Below are positions 57,830 through 64,000 of a stretch of 64,000 nt of DNA, in pieces (within the stretch, counting starts at the first letter, position 1; each line of letters begins with the position of its first letter). This stretch comes from Solen grandis (taxonomy: Eukaryota > Mollusca > Bivalvia > Adapedonta > Solenidae): contig CM037781.1 of assembly GCA_021229015.1 (NCBI GenBank), positions 32,901,525 to 32,965,524 of the forward strand. The letters are read 5' to 3'. The position numbers and the translations under genes are program-made. A model generated the notes under the pieces. The model saw only the letters and a program-made list of their open reading frames with translations, was not told where the DNA came from and did no database searches.

Positions 57830-60125
57830 TTTGACTAATCTGGGTTGACCTTTGACTAAGTGACCCCAATATCAATAGGGGTCATCTACTAATCGTGACC
57901 ACTAACTTGTTTGAGGTATGGGAAACTCCAAAATATCATCCAGAATCAATTTCCACATTTAAGGTTACTGTGACCTTGACCCTATGACCTTGAGATACCA
58001 AAATCAAAAGATGTCAAGTACCAGTCCAGTTGTGACCAAACACCTTATCAAGTTTGAGGAAAATATGTTAAAGCATTCTCAAGTTATCAATCTGAATTGA
58101 TTTTCAAACACAATATCTCTGAGACATTGATCTTTGACCTAGTAACCCCAAAATCAATAGGGGTCAACTTTCAGCCGTTACCCAGCAACACCCTATCAAG
58201 TTTGAGGAATATAGGTTTAAGCATTCTAAAGTTCTCAATCAGAATTGAATTACACATTTAAGGTCACTGTAACCTTGGCATTTGACCAAGTGAAATCAAG
58301 CTTGATAGGGCCATCAACTAGTCATGACTAAACTCTCTATAAAATTTGAGGAACATAGATTAAAATTTCTTAAGTTATCGATTGGAAAGAAAAAAACCAA
58401 TCACCCGACCAAAGGAAAGAACAAGAGGCCCATGATGGCCCTAAATCGCTCACCTGAGATAAATAGGTTGACCAAAGGAACATCTGTTCCAATTTATTTT
58501 AAAATCTGGCCAGTAGTTTTGAAGAAGATGATTTTTTAAGTTTTCATATTTTTTTTCTTTTTGTTGCCATGGCAACCAGAGTTCTATATGGATCAAGTTT
58601 ATTTTAGGAACTTTTGTGAAGGTTGACCGAAGGATCATTCCTGCTAAGTTTAATCAAATTCTGTCCAGTGGTTTCAGAGGAAATGCTGATTAAAGTTTTC
58701 CCTATATACATATAAGGCAAATAAGCCCCGCCCCTGGCGGCCATGTTCTTTTACGGATCGGAAATTTTTTTTAACAACTTTAGTAGAGGTTGACCCAAGA
58801 AACATCTGTACCAATTTATTTTAAAATCTGGCCAGTAGTTTTTAAGAAGATGATTTTTAAAGTTTTCATATTTTTTTTTCTTTTTGTTGCCATGGCAACC
58901 AGAGTTCTATATGGATCAAGTTTATTTTAGCAACTTTTGTGAAGGTTGACCCATGGATCATCCCTGCCAAGTTTAATCAAATTCTGTCCAGTGGTTTCAG
59001 AGGAGATGTTGTTTAAAGGTTTCTCTATATACATATAAGGCAAATAAGCCCCGCCCCTGGCGGCCATGTTTTTTTACGGATTGGAATAATTTTAGCAACT
59101 TTGGTAGAGGTTGACCCAAGGAACATCTGTACCAATTTATTTTAAAATCTGGCCAGTAGTTTTGAAGAAGATGATTTTTAAAGTTTTCATTTCTTTTTCT
59201 TTTTGTTGCCATGGCAACCAGAGTTCTACATGGATCAACTTTATTTTAGCAACTTTTGTGAAGGTTGACCCATGGATCATCCCTGATAAGTTTAATCAAA
59301 TTCTGTCCAGTGGTTTCAGAGGAGATGTTGTTTAAAGGTTTCTCTATATACATATAAGGCAAATAAGCCCCGCCCATGGCGGCCATGTTTTTTTACGGAT
59401 CGGAATAATTTTAGCAACTTTGGTAGAGGTTGACTAAAGGAACATCTGTACCAATTTATTTAGAATCTGGCCAGTAGTTTTGAAGAAGATGATTTTTAAA
59501 GTTTTCATTTTTTTTTTTTTTGTTGTTGCCATGGCAACCAGAGTTCTACATGGGTCAAGTTTATTTTCGCAACTTTTGTGAAGGTTGACCCAAGGATCAT
59601 CCCTGCCAAGTTTAATTAAATTCTGTCCAGTGGTTTCAGAGAAGTTGTTGTTTAAAGTTTTCCCTATATACATATAAGGCAAATAAGCCCCGCCCCTGGC
59701 GGCCATGTTCTTTTACGGATCGGAATAATTTTAGCAGCTTTGGTAGAGGTTGACCCAAGGAACATCTGTACCAAATTATTTTGAAATCTGGCCAGTAGTT
59801 TTGAAGGAGATGATTTTTAAAGTTTTCAAATTATTTTTCTTTTTGTAGCCATGGCAACCAGAGTTCTTCATGGATCAACTTTATTTTAGCAACTTTTGTA
59901 GAGCCTCACCCAAGGAACATTCCTGCCAAGTCTCATTAAATTCTGTCCACCGGTTTCAGAGGAGATGTCGTTTAAAGCAAATTGTGGACGACGCACGACG
60001 CCAGACGAAGGGCGATCACAAAAGCTCACCTTGAGCACTTTGTGCTCAGGTGAGCTAAAAACAGATCTATCAACAGACATTTGCAAAACAATATGTCCCC
60101 TCTTCTTTGAAAGGGTGCACAAAAA
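57830..60125 (-). mobile_element. TCAAGGTCA-core element, split by a later insertion
   Basis: On the minus strand the head is at 60125-60061 (CTTTCAAAGAAGAGGGGACA, then TTTTGCAAATGTCTG). The core units resume at 58418 and run to about 57830 (GGTCAAAGATC-type and TGATTTTGGTATCTCAAGGT words). The single-unit relative at 50805-51077 shows head and core adjacent, so 58421-60060 is an insertion. Confidence 0.7.
58421..60060 (+). mobile_element. Shared-head/tail element with 320-bp tandem core (copy 3), nested
   Basis: The head ACAAGAGGCCCATGATGG is followed by CGCTCACCTGAG. Five core units start at about 58465, 58787, 59108, 59427 and 59747, hence 319-322 bp each. Each holds CATCTGTACCAATTTATTTT, TTGCCATGGCAACCAGAGTT and GGCAAATAAGCCCCGCCCCT. 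The tail has GACGACGCACGACGCCAGAC, then a hairpin TTGAGCACTTTGTGCTCAGG and GTGAGCTAAAA. No ORF: the open frames are by-products of the units. Confidence 0.85.
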
Positions 60126-60954
60126 AATAACCATACCATATGAACTATGCATATAACCATGTCATATAACTTTTAGACCTAATTCAACAATGCAAAATAA
60201 TACAGAAACAGCAATGCAGAACATGAAACAGAAAATGAAGATGTAAAACTTACAATAATGTCTCATAAAATATATAAAATGTGATATATATACACGACTG
60301 CTAAGCATTATTTTAAATGCACAAAACTACAAGCAAGAAAGGTTAATATTGAAATTTACATCTTTGATTAAAGCAGCTTGTTCACAGTTGGTCATTGACT
60401 AAGAATTTGATTTTTAACTATCTGTGTGTATTACGTATATCAATACCCATCCACAGATGGAAGGTCATCCGATGCAACATTCTGTGATTGAAACAAAAAT
60501 GGGTGGTTTCTCCATCACAGACAATAGCATTACAAAAGGTAATGGACCTATATTTAGAATGTAAAAACCTATATTTAGAAATTCTGTTTTTTGTGTACTG
60601 TGAACAAGCAGCTCTAAGGATTTAGATGTAATACAGCAAAAAAGTATTAAAACAGAAAAAGCACAATATCATAAAAACTACAAAATTTATACAAGGTATA
60701 TGGAAGATAATATTTGATAAATGAAATCTGCAATATTTTAATATAACAATAAGATGGTGTGAGATATGGTTTATGAACTAATATGATCCTTGAATACAAC
60801 CATTCTTAATGACGAAATTGTTCAAGAATTAAACAGAACACTAGATTACCCTAGACTAATCCCCATCCCTTCATAATGTGAGTGTAGGATGGGTCATTCT
60901 GTGATGAGCAGGATCTCTATAGAATCCCCACTTCTGAAACAAAGCATTGTATTT
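60126..60954. other. Stretch without recognisable gene
   Basis: AT-rich. Positions 60365-60480 share words with 24625-24730. Nothing else. Confidence 0.4.
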
Positions 60955-60955
60955 T

Positions 60956-61197
60956 TTAACCCTTTCCCTCATATAGACTCATTTTGACGCACTCAATAGG
61001 TACCACATAAAGCCTGATCTGCAGAAAGCCAAACTCAAACCTTACCAAATTTAATTACAAAATCCTCATTACCAGACCACTGAGGAGCAGCGAACAGCAT
61101 AAAACCTGATCAGCCTGCGAGTTACTCGCAGGCTGATCTGGTTTTATCCTGTTCGCATAGGTCTTTTCATGGTATCCTCTATGAGGGAAAGGGTTAA
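60956..61197. mobile_element. TTAA-flanked MITE, intact copy
   Basis: Both ends read TTAACCCTTTCCCTC and its inverse GAGGGAAAGGGTTAA. Near the right lies a perfect hairpin with arms CAGCCTGCGAG and CTCGCAGGCTG, inside longer arms GCGAACAGCATAAAACC and GGTTTTATCCTGTTCGC. 242 bp, non-coding. The TTAA at both ends points to a TTAA-specific (piggyBac-like) mobiliser. Confidence 0.85.
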
Positions 61198-61199
61198 GC

Positions 61200-61590
61200 A
61201 ATAAACTTATTTATTTTTCAACAATTAGGAAACAAATGTTTAACAATTTATACTAATCCCTCTACATAATTTCTGGATTGGACCAGTTCTTTGCGCCTTG
61301 AAAGGTCATGAAAAATCTTGGGTTAGACCAGCACTTTGCACCTGGGAAGGTCATGAAAAATCCTTGCCCTAAAATGGGTTCAAACTCACAACATTCTGAT
61401 CTGCAGTTGGCTATGTTACCACTGAAACCATGGTGTCCTGTATTTTTTTTACTTTTTATGCACACCTGATGTCATCATTGGAAACCCAGGAGCGACTTAC
61501 TTTAAAAATGTTAATGAATACAAGACACTTTACAACAGGAAATTAAAACTATTACTTTTATATACTAATGCATAAGATGATTTTAATAAT
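61200..61590. other. Stretch without recognisable gene
   Basis: A tandem pair (GACCAGTTCTTTGCGCCTTG near 61280 and a variant near 61328) and a decayed tRNA-like piece near 61376 are visible. The 67-codon minus-strand frame derives from these. Confidence 0.4.
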
Positions 61591-61592
61591 AA

Positions 61593-62545
61593 ACAAGAGG
61601 GCCAAGATGGTCCTGAATCTCTCACCTAAGAAACATTGCCTTCATTGCCAATTATTGTATTAAGAGTCATACTGAACACATGATCCATGCAGAAGTACAG
61701 CAAGATCATCTAAATTCCACGCAAAAACTGTAACTGCCATCCTACTTTTGAAGGTCATAGCTCAAATAAGTCTAAATAACCCTGGGGTGGGATTTGACAC
61801 CAGGGCCATAATTTGAACAGACTTGGATGAGGTCCACTAGTAAACATCTCAACTCCAGACTTTGTGGTATCTGAGAAGAAGATCTTTTGAGGGGTTTTCC
61901 TACAAGTCTATGTAACATCAAGTGACCCCAAAGGTGGGGCCAATTTGACCCCAGGGTCATGATTTAAACAAACTTGGTAGAGGTTCACTAGGCCATGTTA
62001 CACACCAAAGCATTGTGGTTTCTGACAAGATTTTTCTAGTTTTTCTTATACAATTCTATGTAAAATCAAGTGACCCCTGGGGCAGGGCCAATTTTGACCC
62101 CAGGGCCATGATTTGAACAACTTGGTAGGGGTCTACAATGCCATGTTACACACCAAAATCTAAACTCCAGGCCTTTTGGTTTCTGACAAGTAGATTTTTC
62201 TAGTATTTCCAATGTAAGTGTATGTAAAATCTAGTAACCCCAGGGTCATGATTTAAACAAACTTGGTAGAGGTCAATAAAGGCAACACACCAAATATCTA
62301 AGCTCTAGGCCTTGCAGTTTCAGAGAAGATTTTTAAAGATTTCACTTTAAAAATCTATTTTTAGCTCCTGTGACCCAGATATACAAAGGACCGGAACCAT
62401 TTGATTAACTTTGGTAGAGCTTCATGCAAGGAACATCACAGGCAATTTTCATCAAATTTGGCCCAGTGGTTTCAGAGGAGATGTTGTTTGAAACAATTGT
62501 GGACGACCGACAGCCATTGATCCTAAAAGCTCACATGAGCTAAAA
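61593..62545 (+). mobile_element. Shared-head/tail element with ~155-bp tandem core (copy 4)
   Basis: The head ACAAGAGGGCCAAGATGG, then TCTCACCTAAG. About five units contain GACCCCAGGGCCATGATTTG, AACTTGGTAGAGGT and CTCCAGGCCTTTTGG. The tail has ATTGTGGACGACCGACAG and AAGCTCACATGAGCTAAAA. Part of the last unit (CAGTGGTTTCAGAGGAGATG) is shared with copy 3. Confidence 0.75.
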
Positions 62546-62549
62546 TTGC

Positions 62550-63200
62550 AAGGTTTTACTGAGAACAGTATATTTAATTTTACCTAAAGCCTGCTCAAAA
62601 AAAGTAACACAGAGTTCTTTCTAGGATTGCCACAGAAGGGGCCACAGTGGCCCATGCCATCTCTGAAAAGGGGTCACCTGTATTTGTATTGGCTTTGTCC
62701 TGCTCTGAAAAGCTAGGCTTGACAACAGCACTTAGGTCAGTTTGCATGGTTATTTCTGCTAAAGCATTCACATGTCAGTTATGTGTGCTGGTACGGAAAT
62801 TTTGTTGTTTAATACACAGAGACCATTTCATCATATTGTTTATTTTATCATAGTCAAACCAGTGGTAACTGGGTTTTGAATGCCATTCAGTTTGATTTTT
62901 TTTTTAGTTCCTAGTAGATGAGCTGTCTGCATAGATGGTGGGGTCATTTATATTAATAAACTTGGTCAGGATTACGCTTGGGCAATCTATGTGGGATACA
63001 TGGGAGTTACAACCTCAAGGACGCATGGTCCTGGGCTTGGTTGTTCATCATTTTCAATATTCTTCAAATTTTTTTCCCAAGATAACAGTAATACGCATCT
63101 GCTTGCATTTTTAGTCATTTTTGTGACATGAGGCGAACAGCAGACTATTGTAAGCGTATCACTGCTCGGATTTAAAACTCTATAAAATGTGTAGAGAATT
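62550..63200. other. Probable downstream region of the zinc-finger gene
   Basis: No gene recognised. TTTATT at about 62838 would be an AATAAA for a minus-strand transcript, 940 bp after the zinc-finger stop. Weak. Confidence 0.3.
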
Positions 63201-63207
63201 TATAGAT

Positions 63208-63280
63208 CGAGTGAGAGCGAAATTAGGCTAAGTGCATATGAATATATAAGCACTTAGCCTAGTTTCGCTCTCACCCCTCG
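63208..63280. mobile_element. Hairpin MITE (copy 2)
   Basis: GAGTGAGAGCGAAATTAGGC and the inverted GCCTAGTTTCGCTCTCACCC surround ATGAATATATAAG. It matches 40560-40637. Confidence 0.8.
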
Positions 63281-63284
63281 AGAT

Positions 63285-63780
63285 GCAGTCTACTAATATT
63301 CCAGCTGGGTGCACATAGTTATGGTAAATAGACAAACTGTTAGTGCACTGGAATCTTAGAAAGCGCCTATAGCAAAATGATAAGTCACAGGGACTCGAAC
63401 ATCTTTTTTAAAGGGGCTAGTGGAACATTATGTGAACCTTTGGCACAGAAATGGAGCATAGAATGAACTCAGGTGTGCATTCAGTATGCCAAACAGTATG
63501 CAACCCTAGGCTTACAATCAGCTATGAAGTTGTTTTGGTGTCATTAACCACAATGTTCACATATACCTTAGTAAAGCATCATGTTAACGTAAACAGCATG
63601 GCATAAGATCCTAAGACTACTCCATAGGTCACTGCTAGCAACCAGTTGCATACGGTTTGGCATACTGAATGCACGCCTGGTAACATTTTTACTGGTAAAT
63701 TGTACGGATTAAGAAGCCACATTTTTGTCACTATTTATATGACTAAAATATGAAACCAACTAAGTTAGTCTCAAGTAAAA
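63285..63780. other. Zinc-finger 3' UTR / flank with an imperfect inverted pair
   Basis: AGGTGTGCATTCAGTATGCC (63471) is mirrored by TGGCATACTGAATGCACGCC (63658), with AAACAGTATGCAACC and GGTTGCATACGGTTTGG next to them. Together these form a ~210-bp inverted repeat, probably a further MITE. Confidence 0.55.
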
Positions 63781-63782
63781 AC

Positions 63783-63998
63783 TTAGTGGCTGGAGTGACT
63801 GACAGAAATATGATGTTCCAAGAAAGCTTCATAATTAAAGGTTGCCATGCAAATTTTACACTTAAATGGCATGCTTTCTTCTTGTACTGTTTTTCCCAGG
63901 TGTGTTTGATAATGTTTCTCTCGGTTCAACGGAGACGCAAGCTGCTTTCCACAGTCCTGGCAAATATATTTTTGATGAGTTCTCTGTGTGTGAGAGTC
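63783..63998 (-). CDS. C2H2 zinc-finger protein, C-terminal end (partial)
   Basis: The minus-strand frame enters from the window edge and stops at TAA (63783-63785), 71 codons. It shows the end of one finger (SHTQRTHQK), a complete finger YICQDCGKQLASPLNREKH + YQTH with spacing C-x2-C-x12-H-x3-H, a long linker LGKTVQEESMP, and a last finger FKCKICMATFNYEAFLEHH + ISVSH with C-x2-C-x12-H-x4-H. The protein then ends SSH. C2H2 fingers bind DNA, RNA or protein; the target cannot be told. The array is probably poly-zinc-finger and continues beyond the window. The rigid spacing argues against a decayed copy. Confidence 0.85.
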   Translation of the reverse strand, partial: DSHTQRTHQKYICQDCGKQLASPLNREKHYQTHLGKTVQEESMPFKCKICMATFNYEAFLEHHISVSHSSH

Positions 63999-64000
63999 AA

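Noticed and set aside
59434..60156. Small frames on both strands (63-90 codons)
   Set aside because: They run through 320-bp repeat units or across the junction of nested elements. The shared KKRGHIVLQMS-like words come from the repeat head.

Overview
The window is eukaryotic, and most likely from a marine bivalve mollusc. It is AT-rich and intron-bearing, with sparse coding sequence in a dense bed of tRNA-derived SINEs, hairpin MITEs, dispersed elements with tandem-repeat cores, minisatellites and old DNA transposons. The bivalve assignment is an inference from the repeat style (oyster 'pearl'-like elements) and from a Death-nSTAND-ankyrin gene. No species is claimed. A 100-base assembly gap lies at 31889-31988.

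Four protein-coding loci can be supported. (1) A Death-domain / STAND NTPase / ankyrin gene on the + strand has exons 23836-24120, 25490-25588, 26358-28880 and 30466-30626; all junctions are phase 1 and a poly(A) signal follows the stop. Its 5' end was not found. (2) and (3) Two related small genes of unknown function point away from each other. Gene A (minus, 41959 to 33126, three coding exons, 167 aa) contains a GC-AG intron. Gene B (plus, 45285 to 46914, two coding exons, 172 aa) carries two copies of a ~50-residue GAGYYVPS/EDDW module. (4) The C-terminal exon of a C2H2 zinc-finger gene enters from the right edge on the minus strand (63783-63998).

The rest is mobile DNA with readable nesting. 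At 5955-10650 a dispersed repeat (second copy at 31436-31840) was hit by a Tc1/mariner element. That element was then broken by a 2752-bp element with CCCAGATAGC ends and by a truncated SINE. At 14569-17179 lies a long-TIR element with a 6-bp target duplication. At 17818-19656 an element with tandem cores is split by another at about 18394-19269. The block 57830-60125 repeats this pattern. Four elements (17818, 29826, 58421, 61593) share their head and tail motifs but carry unrelated tandem cores. The first intron of gene A holds a LINE remnant, SINEs and minisatellites.

The Death-nSTAND-ANK protein fits an intracellular sensor that assembles through its Death domain. Genes A and B look like a diverged tandem family. 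I see no functional link between these loci.
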